Below, one piece after another: positions 23,302 to 35,247 of a stretch of 64,000 nt of DNA (the stretch's first letter is position 1; each line of letters begins with the position of its first letter). This DNA comes from Diphasiastrum complanatum (taxonomy: Eukaryota; Streptophyta; Lycopodiopsida; Lycopodiales; Lycopodiaceae). The DNA is taken from positions 18,469,501 to 18,533,500 of the forward strand of contig CM055110.1 of the NCBI GenBank assembly GCA_029204225.1, in the 5' to 3' direction. The notes below the pieces were generated by a model. That model did not search any database, was not told where the DNA came from, and worked only from the letters and a program-made list of their open reading frames with translations. Position numbers and translations under genes: made by a program.

Positions 23302-23510
23302 TTATTTGCTTGTCTTCCAAACTTGTAAATCATAAGGTGTTTCTTTGGAAAAGCATGCTAACAATATTGCTACATCGTCTGCTTCGAATTTCCCTTCTGC
23401 ACTTGTAACAACGTCATACAATTCTTTAGCCATTAGTACAGTTTTCATCTTAAATTTCCACATATGGTAATTGGCTCCATCAAGCTTGTCCACGATAGAA
23501 CTGGCTTCTG
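23302..23510 (-). pseudogene. Copia-type Gag N-terminal fragment
   Basis: MDKLDGANYHMWKFKMKTVLMAKELYDVV is a typical copia Gag opening. It ends after VWKTSK with no capsid remainder. Upstream TTTTTGCAG could act as a splice acceptor, but no exon was identified. Confidence 0.65.
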
Positions 23511-24290
23511 CAAAAAGAAAACTTTCTTAGCTAGTTCAGTACGTAAAGAACAATTTCGCTCAGATTGTATGAAATGAACCCCAGGCCAAAAGTTGTAAAC
23601 AACTAAGAGTGGAAGAAAGTGAAAAACCAGCCAAAAGGATAAGTCTAATGGAATAGCTTCTACAAACGTTCACAGTAGTAAGGAAAATAAAGTTGCAAAT
23701 GCCATGGTAAACAAGTATACCTATTCAAGGCCGGAAGCTTGCCTCCATAACCTACAAGACACTTGGCTGTCATCATTCTATCATTTGCAGTAAGAAGCAG
23801 TTCATGCACTTCAAAGTCGGAGCACCATTGTTTTTATCTCATCTGGTGCTCGCACGCTCTCTCATCTCTTGCTCTACTATCTCTTTCCTTCTGCTCATTA
23901 ATCTCATGCTCTCTCATCTCACATAGGACAGGCACTTAAAGAACGACAGAAGTTTCTTTGAAGCATAAGGCAGAACAAGCAGCTGAAAAATGATAGAGGA
24001 CGATTTTGCCCCGGCTTGGCCTCAGCAACAGCATGACATTTTGTTGTTTTGTCACTCTTGTTTAGCAAGAAGTTGAGTTGCGCCGAGAGGCACTCTCTTT
24101 CTTGTTTAGTTACTGCGGCAAGAACTTTGTGAAATCTTGCAATTCTCCTAATTCAACATGCACATGTAATGTAGTGATTTTCAATGATGTTAAACACACA
24201 TGTAAATCGTTTGTTTTTTGTATAAAAAATAAAATACAAAATTGAAGCAAACTATTTTTTTCTATCACAAAGTTCCCAATCAAGTGTTGA
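23511..24290. other. Spacer
   Basis: AT-rich, with a short direct repeat GCTCTCTCATCTC near 23860-23930. No gene was recognised. Confidence 0.4.
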
Positions 24291-25195
24291 GAATAATGTC
24301 ACATCCAGCACTACAAGAGACACTGGCCTTTAATCAAGTAAAATAAAATCTGCATCAAAGTTTTACAATTTTTTTTTATAGGAAAAATGCACCACGGCTA
24401 CTTTGTATCGATGAGTCTAGGTCCTTGTATCGTCTTTTCATATCGTCTCTTATAATGACCTCTGGAAGTGGGTCATTCTTTTTTTTTTTGTTTAAAGCTG
24501 TCTCCAACCAAGATGGACATTTTGTATAAAAAAATGTGCAATATATTATCTGAAATATGATAATTGGAAACAACTTCTTGCCACTTGTATGTAAAGCCAA
24601 ATTCTGACTTGAACTATGCTTCGATTGCTTTACGTAACAAGCGATAATGTTTTATCTTTTTAAATAAAGTTTCTAACGTGCAAACTCCTTCTGGCAATGA
24701 CCCTTTGTTTGACAAATGATAACTTTATTAGATAACACTTTGTTAAACACGATATTCTCATTGTCTTTTTGCTTGTAACATTGCTAGAAGGAGTTTGCAC
24801 GTTGGAAACTTTATGTAAAAAGATAAAACATCATCGCTTGTTACATAAAGCAATCAAAGCATGGTTCAAGTCAGAATTTGGCTTTACATACAAGTGACAA
24901 GAAATTGTTTACAATTATCATAATACTAGATAATATATTGCACATTTTTTGCACAACATGTCCATTGTGGTTGGAGATAGCTTTAAATGCAAAAAAGAAT
25001 GAGACACTTTCAAAGGTCATTATAAAAGACTTAAGAAATCAATATGCAAAGACGATACAAGGGCCTGGCCTCATCGATACAAAGGAGCTGTGGTGCATTT
25101 TTCTTATAAAAGAAAAATTGAAAAACTTTGATGCAAATTTTATTCTACCTGATCAAAGGCCGATGCCTATTGCAATGCTGGATGTGACATTATTC
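24291..25195. repeat. Imperfect inverted repeat, arms about 400 bp
   Basis: Left arm 24291-24692 and right arm 24786-25195 are reverse complements with many substitutions and small indels, separated by a 93-base loop. The outer ends match closely (GAATAATGTCACATCCAGC versus its complement ending at 25195), as do the inner ends (AAACTCCTTCT / AGAAGGAGTTT). Both arms have an open frame starting MALHTS at mirrored positions (24600 minus, 24878 plus), which is a consequence of the symmetry. A transcript would fold into a long hairpin. It may be a foldback or MITE-like transposon, or an inverted gene-fragment duplication. No target duplication was established. Confidence 0.8.
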
Positions 25196-26697
25196 TAGTC
25201 TACGGATCTATGGTTGAAGTCTTTTTTAATTAGTTATTGCCCACTGGGAAGAAGCCCATCGCAAAGAATATTTGTTAACTTGACGACCTGTTTTCTGAGA
25301 CAACAGGCAAACCAAGTAAAACCAAAGATGAAGTTATTATTGCCTTTTTCGTTCCAGCTCTCAATCGAAACTGACCTGAGGTAGAAGATGCCATGACGAT
25401 GCACCCTCACGCCATGACTGCAAGCGACTAAATCCTCGTTGCTGTTGCGTTGATCAGAATATTACAATCCAAACACCACTGCGCTGCCCACCGGCTGTCT
25501 GGTTCCCCAAATCACTGAGGCTCGTTCCCAAATCGCTGCCCTGCTATCACGTTCTCCAAATCGCGACCGGTATGTCAGTCGCGTTTTCCCCAAAGTGCCA
25601 GTCACGTTTCCTGTTTTGCCCTATAGCGTTTGGGGTTTTGCCCTCGCAGCCCAAGCGAAGAGAGAGGGGTTTTGCCCCGGCCCCCCAAGCAAAATTATAG
25701 CAAGATGATTTGTCCGTGCACCAACAAAATTGTAGAGAGAGAGAGAGAGGGGGAGATAGACACGCGGGCGCGGGCGCGCGCACATGCGATGGTAGATGAG
25801 GAGAGCAAGATTAAGATTATTTTCACGAATGCGGATTAAGGCTTCAATTAAGCAAAGCCTAATTGTTGGTTTGTTAGCACTTGGTTAAGCAAAGCCTAAG
25901 TGATGGTGTGTTAGACTCACTCGAACTTGGGAAGTCTGTTAGCACTCACTCGAACTTAGGACCTCACCTGCCATTTGCAACACTCCCAATGGGTCAAGGC
26001 TACCAACTAGCCAACTCTCCTATGCTCAAAGGAATTATGGCTTCAGTTGTCTACAAAACCAAGACTCTAATATATTGTATCATGAATTAAATTCAGCACT
26101 TGGAATACTGACATGGGCTTTCTCAATTAGGCCATACAAAAGAGCAAAACCATGGATAAAAATTGCAATAGAACCTTATTTCAACTATGAAGCCAATCTA
26201 TAGGTTTCACATGATTTGTAACCCTTTCAGAAAAGTTCTATTGAAACCCTGTGTAGACAACTCCTCAGATCCACATGTCTAAATTCCAACGAGATGGGAC
26301 GACTATTTGTCTGCTTTATGTTTTGATCCAAATCTTCCAATGGCATCAAACCAAGTCCCAGATCAGCTACCATTAGCCAGATTGTACTACCATGCGGCAA
26401 TGATGGGTGGATCCTGGGAGAAGAAATATTTACATGAAAAAAAACCAATTGGTTGTACGGGGTCAATAAGTGTTTTTTGCCACACGACAGAGATTTTAAA
26501 GAGCCACGCCTAGAATTTATGGTCCAATAACATTTAATGAAAGTCCGAACCAAAGTCCAAAATAATAAATCTCGCAAGGTGTTGTGGGACCGCCACCATT
26601 TTTAGTAGGGGATACTATTGGAGGGTTTGCGGATATCGAGGCAACCTTAATTAGATTATTCATTTATTAGAAGTTAATAAGTGAGAAAAATTTGGCA
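25196..26697. other. Spacer with a GC-richer patch
   Basis: 25400-25830 is locally G+C rich with short GA and GCGC runs. 25840-25970 contains paired phrases (AAGCAAAGCCTAA twice, CACTCGAACTT twice). A plus-strand frame at 26307-26513 (MSALCFDPNLPMASNQVPDQ) and the opposite-strand frame over it are both unassigned. No supported gene. Confidence 0.35.
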
Positions 26698-26795
26698 CCC
26701 TACGTGTGTAAGTCCAAGCCAATGATCACATTGTTATTTGCATAGTTAAAAGTTAATAAAAGGACTTTAGGCCTTTTTGCAAGAATTCAATGTTG
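26698..26795 (+). repeat. Dispersed 85-bp repeat, copy 2
   Basis: Second copy of the sequence at 13617-13703 (AAAAGTTAATAAAAGGACTT core). It again lies just upstream of a copia remnant on the same strand. Confidence 0.6.
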
Positions 26796-26995
26796 CAAGG
26801 CCTAATAGAAGTGAACCATCATCTTAGAGTGGGACTAGAATTCCTAATTGGGAATATTTATTTGTTGGAGATTACCTATGGCCTTTAACTCAATAAAAAT
26901 CATTGTCCTATCATTTTATTTGTGGTCGGAAGATAATTTGTGCCATTTGAGTCTAATGTGTCACAAAATTTGCAATTCATTGTAGAGCACAACAT

Positions 26996-27375
26996 GTGCT
27001 ACCTTTCTTTGGATTGCTAGTACAAACTAAAGCTACTAAACTCACATATAAAGTACTCACATATTGCCAAGGGCCTCGAAAAAGTAAGAAAGAACCTACT
27101 ATTGCATTGTCTTCTACTAAAGATGGGTTTAATTCAACTAAGTATTCTATATGTGAGATTGTTTGGCTAAAAAGGCTATTTGAAGAAATATAAATATTTG
27201 GCACCAACAACCATTTATTGTAATGATCCAAGATATATTCAAACATCTAAGAATCGAGTGTTTCATGCTCGTACTAAGCATATTGAAACACATTATCACT
27301 ATGTTTGTGAGAAAGTGAATTGTAAAGAAGTGAAATTGATTCTATTGCTCCACCAATTAGCAAGTTGATAATATT
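26996..27375 (+). pseudogene. Copia RNase H C-terminal fragment
   Basis: PTIALSSTKDGFNSTKYSIC, EIVWLKRLFEE and, after a frameshift near 27185, VFHARTKHIETHYHYVCEKV match the end of copia RNase H, whose job is to remove the RNA strand during reverse transcription. No following LTR was recognised. A stop truncates it after LHQLAS. Confidence 0.8.
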
Positions 27376-28255
27376 TTTTCTAATCAACCATATACAATCT
27401 ATTAACCACTTTTATTTTCAAAAAAAGATGAGAGAAACAACTTAGGAGTAGAGTCTAGTATATTACCATCATGTGATCATTATAATTTCTTACTTTTTAA
27501 TTCGAAATGTATTTATCTTCTAATTAGCTTTCTTATTATGATATTTGTTTTTCCAATTATCAACTTTATCATAACAATAAGAAGTGCTTTCTTGAAAAGA
27601 CTCCTTACAAAACAAGAAGCTCTTAACTTTTGTGGATTCTTATTTTTATGTTTAATAGAAATCAAATTCACCATGGAAATTAAGTCCTTGCAAAAATTTC
27701 ACCCAATTGGGCAACTATGAAAGTGTTACTAGAAAAATTTGCATGACCTTTAGAACCCAATAAGGCTTTCTTGTTTGTTTGATTCGTTTACCTATTTGCT
27801 AAATAGTTTATTGAAAAGAAATGATTGGTAAAAATCACATTGCAACTTATGATGTCTTAACTATATGTGTACAGATCTTTAATTTCCAGTTTCATTTTCC
27901 AAAGAAAATTCTCGCACCAAAATTAAATTAAGGACCAAAAGTGTAGCTTTTATTTATTTGTTTTCAGCTTAATCGAAGCTAATGTAAATAGCAATCCAAA
28001 TAATTGTTGGAGTGCAGACTGAAAGAAAGCAACTCATGATAATCAACCCTTTGTTCATTGAAACGAATATAGTCAATAATCACATGACATATGAGGTGCT
28101 CATATTCATGGTTCTTTGCCTTAGGTTCAAATAAGTTGAGCTAAAAAGCAAAAAACATGTCTTCAAAGCCAAAAAGCTTTTCATGGACAAAAGAATCAAT
28201 GAATCAGTCTATCAGCAGTAGTGATTTTGCAACGAATTTCAAATGACCAATGGGA
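27376..28255. other. Spacer
   Basis: AT-rich. It may hold a degraded LTR following the RNase H fragment, but no edge or partner was found. Confidence 0.35.
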
Positions 28256-28810
28256 TCAGCAAAGGACAAAGAATGTGTCTAGACTCATTCCATCGTGTGT
28301 TGGCAGTTCAGCAGCTTGATGGCAAATAGAGTGTGTGAAGCCAAAGTACGACTGCTTCTCATTCCCATCTTTGTGACCTGAAGGAGGCTTGTAGTACATG
28401 CGAGCCGTTTGGGGACAGTGTGACTGAAACCTCGTTACGATTCTGACCCCTCGGTTCAAGATTTCCAAATACTTTGCCATAGCCACAGCAAGTATCGAAA
28501 GAGCCTCACTCAATATCAGTTATCGATCCCTGATCTTTAACAAATACTCTTCTGCTGGCGATTCAGATTACATGCTCTCGCATCCAAACTTTCTGGTGGC
28601 AATGAAATCACAAGAGCTGGGTCGAAGAATTGCTGCATGCAATGAAAAATCATCAAACAAAATGCAAAATGCAAAGTGCCCACGAAGGATTTGAACCGAA
28701 TGTCTCTGCTGTGCGGAGGATCTCTTGATGGAAGAGATCCACAGCAGCAGCAGCAGGCATCAATGTTCTGCTTCTCGTTCTTCCTCCTGCTGCACTATAT
28801 ATATTGAGGA
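28256..28810 (-). pseudogene. Host-like small-protein gene copy 2
   Basis: Minus-strand relative of the pseudogene in flank F. A TATA element (AATATATATAG, about 28794-28807) lies about 45 bp before an ATG at 28760 (MPAAAAVDLFHQEILRTAETF). After an intervening segment with stops comes AEEYLLKIRDR, a TAA, and an internal deletion relative to the other copy. An open 85-codon stretch then starts [18 protein letters not shown], with [23 protein letters not shown] and a tail of about 45 residues to 28256. The [17 protein letters not shown] block looks like a constrained plant protein motif, but I cannot name the family. ALSILAVAM is hydrophobic. The conserved promoter and C-terminal block could be compatible with residual expression. 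The upstream stops argue for a pseudogene unless introns remove them. Confidence 0.5.
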
Positions 28811-29866
28811 GGGAGGGAGGGAGCCTCGTCTCTTAGTAGCACGGAGCCAGGAATGTCTCAAACCATACCATGGTCGCCACGTGTATCAAATGGTCCAAAT
28901 TTTTAAATAAATCACTTTACATTACTTCATAAAAAAAAATCAGGTACTATAACTCACAAATATACATATCAAAACCTAACAATATTGTGCACATGCACAT
29001 GCAAGCACAAGCCTCGAGCTTTCAAATTTTTGGTTGGTTGCATGTAAGAATCTGCCAGGCTGTTTCAACCAACAAATTTTTGCCACATGGCACATTCTTA
29101 TTGGAGCATGGGTTAAATACCTATGGCATGTCCATAAGTGACTTCGAGGAAAGTAGGGAGGGTAAGGAAAAGGATTAAAAGGAGAAATGTGAAGACAAAT
29201 GACTTATTCTTGGAGTAAACAGCACTGGGCTTTAGGGTTTTTCAACTTTGGAATCACACATTTAAGTCAATGGAGTTTCGTGCAAAAGTCAAAACTAAAG
29301 GGCAATGTTTTAGATTCCAAGGCATTCTGTGTTTAAATTAATGAACTTTGTTGCAAAAGTCAAAATTAAAGTTTTTAAATTGGAAGGATCTATGGACACA
29401 AAAAAAAATTTGTCACATTGCTCAGGACTTTATTGCAAGAACTGGATCCTTTAGATACGCCTCTATGTGCAAAGTCGTCAATAACAAAAAATTCGTGTCC
29501 CTTTCTTTTTCTTGCATGCGTGCTCACGCTTAAAATGCACTTATACATGCAATTCATAAATAGAAAAAAATTCAGGTCCCTCTCTTTATCTTGTATGCAT
29601 CGCTAGGCTCTCAATCTACATGGCCCACCATCATTATTACCAACAATAATAATCAACTAGTGATTATTATCTATTTGCATTCTGCCAATTTTCCAAAAAA
29701 TAGTGACCATGAATAAAACTAAGGTTGTGCATCTAGCCATTACATAGGAGAGCGCTCTACCGCCCACAAGTCTCCCCCTCCTCCCCCCCCGGTCTAGGCG
29801 ACATCCTTAATGTGAGGACCCCACCACCTCGTCTTCCTTTTTCAAAAATGTATTACAAGAGTACAT
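28811..29866. other. Spacer with short duplications
   Basis: Two local duplications are visible: TTGCAAAAGTCAAAATTAAAG-like at 29282-29300 and 29350-29370, and GTCCCTTTCTTTTTCTTGCATG versus GTCCCTCTCTTTATCTTGTATG at 29497 and 29576 (quoted in part). A purine-rich minus-strand run at 29772-29792 (G8AGGAG5) resembles a polypurine tract and could mark the 3' LTR of the outer gypsy element, but there is no partner LTR in the window. Confidence 0.35.
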
Positions 29867-29946
29867 TATTTACAAAGTTGGCCCACATACGCTTGCTAGT
29901 TCCAATTATTTACAAAGTTGGCCCACATACGCTTGCTAGTTCCAAT
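29867..29946. repeat. Perfect 40-bp tandem duplication
   Basis: Unit beginning ATTATTTACAAAGTTGGCCC and ending GCTAGTTCCA occurs twice in a row without differences. It lies inside a short plus-strand open frame that is probably not a gene. Confidence 0.9.
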
Positions 29947-30312
29947 TTTCACGCACAACCTAATGCTCTAACCATTTTTGTCATAAAAGAATGTAAGCTA
30001 TCCCATGATTTTCGTACGGTGGTGGATAACAACCTTCTGAGTTTACCAACCCAAATTGACATTCCCAAGAGCGCAAATGAGGATGTATTGTGCCCGTGTG
30101 ACGTAAGCATTATTGTTGGACAAAGAACGAAGGATGGCCTTTGAGATCATCATTGCTTGGACTAAGCTTGAAGGCCTCCCTTCAAGGGTTTGTTGTTTGC
30201 CCTTCAAGGCTAATATCATGGCCCATTGTGACTACTTTATTGAGCTATGGCCTCTATTTGTAAGTGTTTGGATTCTCTATTGAGCTTTACACTAGATAAA
30301 AGACACATAAAA

Positions 30313-32882
30313 TTATTGTGAGGCTAATACGTCAAGCCATGATGTGTTGTTTACAAGATGCATGTACCAACTATCCTCAGACAGAATTTCAGACATCTCA
30401 GCAAAAGGGACAGTTAGTGAGAGGGCAACATATGTATATTCTGGGAATTTTTCTTTAATGTACAGTTGTTGAACGGATAAAAGGGCATATGAAATAAGAG
30501 AATCAATATTTACATAATTGTAGGTGTGGTATGGTCTGGTTATTGGATTGATGGAGCGAAGTACATTATTTGTTTTGACTTCCTCCAAATAATGAGAATA
30601 GCTAGCTTCCCAATCTGTGTAAATTTCCCACAGATCAGGGAATAATAGCTAATGGGAAACCCAAGAAGGAACTGGTCTAAGGCTACAGACAACTTCTTTA
30701 ACATCAAAAATGTTAATTGAATCTAACTTATTCAGATACTCATCCAGAGCTGGAAAAATATAATTTTCAAATGTTTTTAGATATTCTAAAATATTTATAT
30801 ACAAAGATCCTGCGATCACATGGATATAGTTAGTTTGCACATTGAACTTATTCTGAACAATGGCAAAAGCAAGGATTCCTTTTTGGTGCACTGTTAATTT
30901 GGCCCAAAACGAATTTAGGTTAGAAAAAGTCCAAGGGCTTTACCATGGTTCTTTTGTATAACCAAAAAGTTTAGGTAAAAGAAGGCAATCCATTTTCCAC
31001 TAGAGTTCTGGACTACAAAAAGGTGGAAGAAAAAATATTAGTTCTTGTTGAAATGTCTAAAATTTTGTCTTTAGTAGTGAATACACTACCTTGTTCTTCT
31101 TTACGACATCTCCACTATGCGACACCTCAACTTGTTGTGGAATAATGCTTAGTGTTGTCGGTTGGTCTGCAGCAGCTGTGACACTGACTGTTTTTACCTT
31201 ATAGCTTTGGCTAGCTCATCCGTCTGCATAGATTGATCCTGGCACTGTGCTGGTTCTTCCTCCTCAAAAGTTTGGATTTGGCTCGATTGGAATTTAGCAT
31301 CGTCCAACTCTTCTTTTAATTTTTCATACGAGATATTGCAGCTGGAAGGTTTGGATCATTCTTTCTTGAATTTCCTTCCAGGCTGTTGGGTCGATCCTGT
31401 ATCTTCTATGAAATACGCAGGCTCCCAATGTAACTTCGGCACTTATCCTAAGATTGCCTCTTCGGCCTGTCTCTTGTAAATTTGATTGTCTCTTTTCAGC
31501 ATATCTGCAGAATTCTGCAGCTAGGCAACTAAGTCTTGGGCATTGCTGAGTTTGTCGCTCAGCTTCTCATTACTACTCTGTTGAGTAGCTCGTTTGTGTC
31601 TCTCCTCCTGCAAAAAAGCCTACAGGGTCTGAATCTGTTGTCTGAACAATAGATTTTCACTTTCAAAAGCATTGGACTGCTCTTGCATCTCTTCCAATAC
31701 TTCAGCGTAGCATCCTACCTTCCTCTTACTTCTTCAAGAGCTACATCTTTCTTGCTCAGCTCTGCTTGGGCTGCTTCAAGCTCTTCGCTCTTATGGAACA
31801 ACTCAGCCTTGATTTTCTCCAATTCTATATGCTTCTAAATTAGGTCTGCTTGGAGGGAATCATACTTCGAGCCGAGTTTCCTAGAGAATTTCTCAAGGCT
31901 AATAAAATGTTGAATAGTTGTATGTGTATCTGGCAACATTGTACCAAAAATCTTTTTATATAATTCAACATCGAGGATTGGTGTCTTGACATCACTTCTG
32001 CTTTCCTGTTGAGTATCATAAATCTATTCTTCTTCTTGTGGTGCTAGCTCCTGCGGCATATCTCTTGACTCTGCTCTTGCTCAACAACATCATTAGCTTC
32101 TTCTTCTGTTTCTCTATTCTTTTCTACGCTGGACAATGGCTTATACTAGGATGACGGTGAAGACATCCTCACCGAGCTTCCTTGGTACTGGCTTGATGAT
32201 GATGATGATGATGATGTCTGCGCTACGGTGGTTGCCTTTGATACTTGCATTTGGGATTCAGCCTCCACTAAAGGAGCTAGCTTTGGTAGTACTGGTGCAA
32301 TCCTGATATCTTCCTCCACTGTTAGCACACCAGCATGCATACACAAGATACCCATCTGCAAACCAAGCCTGGAAAACTGATTAATCTTTACTAATCTACA
32401 AAATTGCTTAGAAGCAATCTGTCCGAAGGCAATAGATTCTCCATTCAGAGCTCTCAACAAATATCCCATATTCATATTCGAAATGGTGTACTCTTGCTCT
32501 AGTAAGAATATAGAAACAAGAGCAAAGCAAAGCTTTTGAGATTGGGATCTCTGATGTAAGAGAGTTTATATCCCCATTTCTCAAGGTAAGCTTCTTCCTA
32601 GAAAACTCCGCTCTCTGTGATGAAGTTTGATTTTGTAACTGGCATGTTGCCATCCATAGGCAAAGCTAAGTCACGACAATAAAATTCTTCTATAATATTG
32701 CGGACAGTGGTGGATATATGTCCTTCTTCTGTTTCGCTCAAATTGCGGACCAGCTCATGGCACAAGTCTGTAAGGATTACTGATGGATCGAACTGAAGAA
32801 GTCCTTCAATTCGTGCTCGTATAGCCAATGGTTGTAACACTGGTAAAATTGGCTTTGGGTGCGTTTTAAATAAGATTGCCAT
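30313..32882 (-). pseudogene. Decayed coiled-coil ORF, likely extra ORF of outer gypsy
   Basis: Begins at 32882 (MAILFKTHPKPILPVLQPLA), continues through frame changes (ASKQFCRLVKINQFSRLG, then a Ser run encoded by a GAT/ATC repeat at 32195-32216). At about 31550-31900 it gives heptad-rich, charged sequence such as IELEKIKAELFHKSEELEAA and ENLLFRQQIQTL, typical of a coiled coil. Several stops are TAG where Gln would fit. The end part (30313-30891) holds NILEYLKTFENYIFPALDEY. No homologue was recognised. The strand and its position after the integrase of 59968-61000, once the nested gypsy is taken out, suggest a third ORF of the outer element. This is inference. Confidence 0.45.
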
Positions 32883-33195
32883 GGCGCTCGCAATTATAAA
32901 CCAATGATGGTGGAAAAGAGCTTGATCATAACAATTCAGAAATCAGAGAGCAAGAGTGATGGAAAGTGGTAGCGAAAAAACAGAAGTGTTTGAGGCTTTT
33001 GGTATATTGATGATATATCGGCGGATTAGACTAATATTAAATGAAAGCGTGTACCTTCGTTTTGAAGGTACATACTCAATAATAAAGTGTCTAGTCCTAA
33101 AACAAACAAAAAAATTAATAATAAATAAATAATAAGCAAAATACACAAATGCTTCGCTCAGTTCGCAAAAGTTCGGCTCAGTATTTGAGAGTTTT

Positions 33196-33663
33196 TGTTA
33201 CAACTCCCTAAGATCATCGACTGCCTTGAAGGTTCTGCACACCCCATACCCGTGACGACGCACCATAACCGCCCAACCATACGGTCACAACTGACCCACC
33301 CCCATGCCCTGGAACAATTGACACAATCATGTCCAGTCAAGCCTCCTACGATAATTGGCGTCCCATACCACCAGCCATCGCACTCGGCTCTCCCTAGTAC
33401 ACGCTCCTGGCCTGGAGATACATCCTGGCTAATGCACGTGCTCTCCATCCACCAACTCCCGGGTAGACTCAGTGAATGGAAAGAGGGAAACCCCACAACT
33501 ATATAGGCATAGCACAGTGGGTCTCATCAAGCACGGTCCTGCCGACGACATGTGACCACCTAGGATGGTGATGCGTGGCACCTAGACATGTCGATAACTC
33601 CAGTCCTGCATCATGCCCCTAGCGAGGCCGTCACTGAAGGGCGTACCGTTATGGTACATAACA
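33196..33663 (-). mobile_element. Gypsy 3' LTR
   Basis: 468 bp, plus-strand TGTTACAACTCC...GGTACATAACA, preceded on the minus strand by a polypurine tract (33664-33677: TTCTCCCCCCCCCC on the plus strand). TATA-like ACTATATAGGC occurs near 33500. Its partner is at 58896-59359. Confidence 0.9.
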
Positions 33664-33699
33664 TTCTCCCCCCCCCCTAAAAAAAAAAAAAACTTCCTT

Positions 33700-35247
33700 T
33701 TATGGGAAGAAACCAGGGAATCTAAGTCTTAAATCATTCTCCTTCTCCCATGTGTCCTCATCATCTAACATACCTTTCCAATGAATCAGATGTTCAGAAA
33801 TCAAACGATTTCTCAGCTGATGTTGTCGAGTATCCATGATCCTTTCTGATTCATGGGGTACAAAATCAGTCAAATCCTCCAATAGCACTAGATCATTTGT
33901 GAGAATTAGGTCATCTTTCCCACCAAGTCATTCCTTTAAATGACTAACATGGAATACAAGATGAACCTTAGTTCCAACAGGGAGTTCTAGTCTATAAGCA
34001 GCCTTACCAATCTTGTTAAGCACTTTAAAAGGACCGCTAAAACGTGGAGATAATTTCGGACATTTTCCCGTTCGAAGTGTCTTAGAGTCCTTAGGGATTC
34101 TAAGATACACCCAATCACAGATCTCAAACTCTCGAGGAGCACGACTTCGGTTGGCATAGAACTGGGCTCTTGAGCCAATCTAATGCTTTCCCTATCCACC
34201 TGCAACATTTCTTGCATATCATGCAAGAAATCTGCTGTAGCTTGAACCTTGAGACCTTTGAGTCCAACGGAGATAGGGGAACGAGATTGAAGGCCATAAA
34301 AAAGTATAAAAGGACTAAAACTAGTGGCAGAATGCTTCATACTATTGTATGCGAACTCAACCGGTCTGATTGTCACCTGGAAACATATGCACGAAGCATA
34401 TCTTCCATCGACTGGTTGACCCGTTCGGTCTGACCATCGGTTTTCGGGTGATCCATAGACGATAGACTTAAAATAGTTTCCAGTCTTTCAAAGACCGCCT
34501 GCCAGAACTTGCCAGTGAACTTGGAATCATGATCACTAACAATATCATTCGGCAATCCATAAAGCCTGAACAACTTTTCAACGAAAAGTTGAGCAAGTTC
34601 AGAACCTTTGACAATAGTTTTTGTTGGAATAAACTGTGCCATTTTGGTTAGCCTATCAACTACTACCCAAATAGCATCGTGACCCTTCCTAGACTTAGGA
34701 AGTCCGACCACAAAATCCATGAAAATACTTTTCCATTTCTTGTTGGGAATTTCCAATGGATGTAACAGACCAGCTGCTTTGAGTCTTTGCGCTTTATTTA
34801 CTTGGCACTATTCACACTTTTGAACGTAGACCTCGACGTGACCTTTCATTTTTGGCCAATAAAATTCTCTTTTAACAAGGTCAAGCATCCTTTGTATACT
34901 AGGGTATCCCGCGCTGGGGCTATCGTGGCACTAATGCAGGATTTGGGCCCTAAAGTCCGCGATATCTGGCACACAGACTTTTCCTCTACGGAAAAGCAAA
35001 CCATTCCGAATGGAATAATCAACAAGTATCCTCTCTTCGCGAGATTTCTTGGAATCCTACTTTCCAAGATTGTCTCTCCTAAAAGAGCTTCCTGCCAGGA
35101 CATCTTGCCAAATATGACCGAAAAACTCATCGGTCCAACAAAGATCTCGCAGAGAAAGATACAACTCAGATTGGAACTCAACAAAGCATAACTGATTAAC
35201 TTCTCCAATCCGGCTCAAAGCATCAGCAATGCAATTCGACGTGCCTC
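33700..35247 (-). pseudogene. Gypsy integrase with chromodomain, frameshifted
   Basis: Reading leftwards: the RNase H tail CIADALSRIG at 35200, a degraded zinc domain (35050-34790), then the integrase core at 34756-34373 (FMDFVVGLPKSRKGHDAIWV with the first Asp, SDHDSKFTGKFW with the second Asp, TDGQTERVNQ with the Glu). The domain continues (VEFAYNSMKHSATSFSPFIL at about 34350; FSGPFKVLNKIGKAAYRLEL at 34050). The last block, QLRNRLISEHLIHWKGMLDDE then DTWE (33760-33840), is a chromodomain, which in chromoviruses guides integration to chromatin. Frame changes at 34376, 34110 and 33890 split the gene. Upstream sequence continues at 40548 after the inserted copia B. Confidence 0.88.

Noticed and set aside
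24309-24322. CACTACAAGAGA as a CACTA transposon terminus
   Set aside because: The mirrored position in the other arm does not carry it and no 3-bp target duplication is seen, so it is probably coincidence.
25540-25830. G+C-rich patch as a CpG-island promoter
   Set aside because: No downstream coding exon or clear TATA/start context could be identified. Composition alone is not enough.
33052-33072. Perfect short hairpin GTACCTTC...GAAGGTAC as a terminator or regulatory stem
   Set aside because: An 8-bp stem in AT-rich sequence is expected by chance at this scale, and there is no adjacent transcript evidence.
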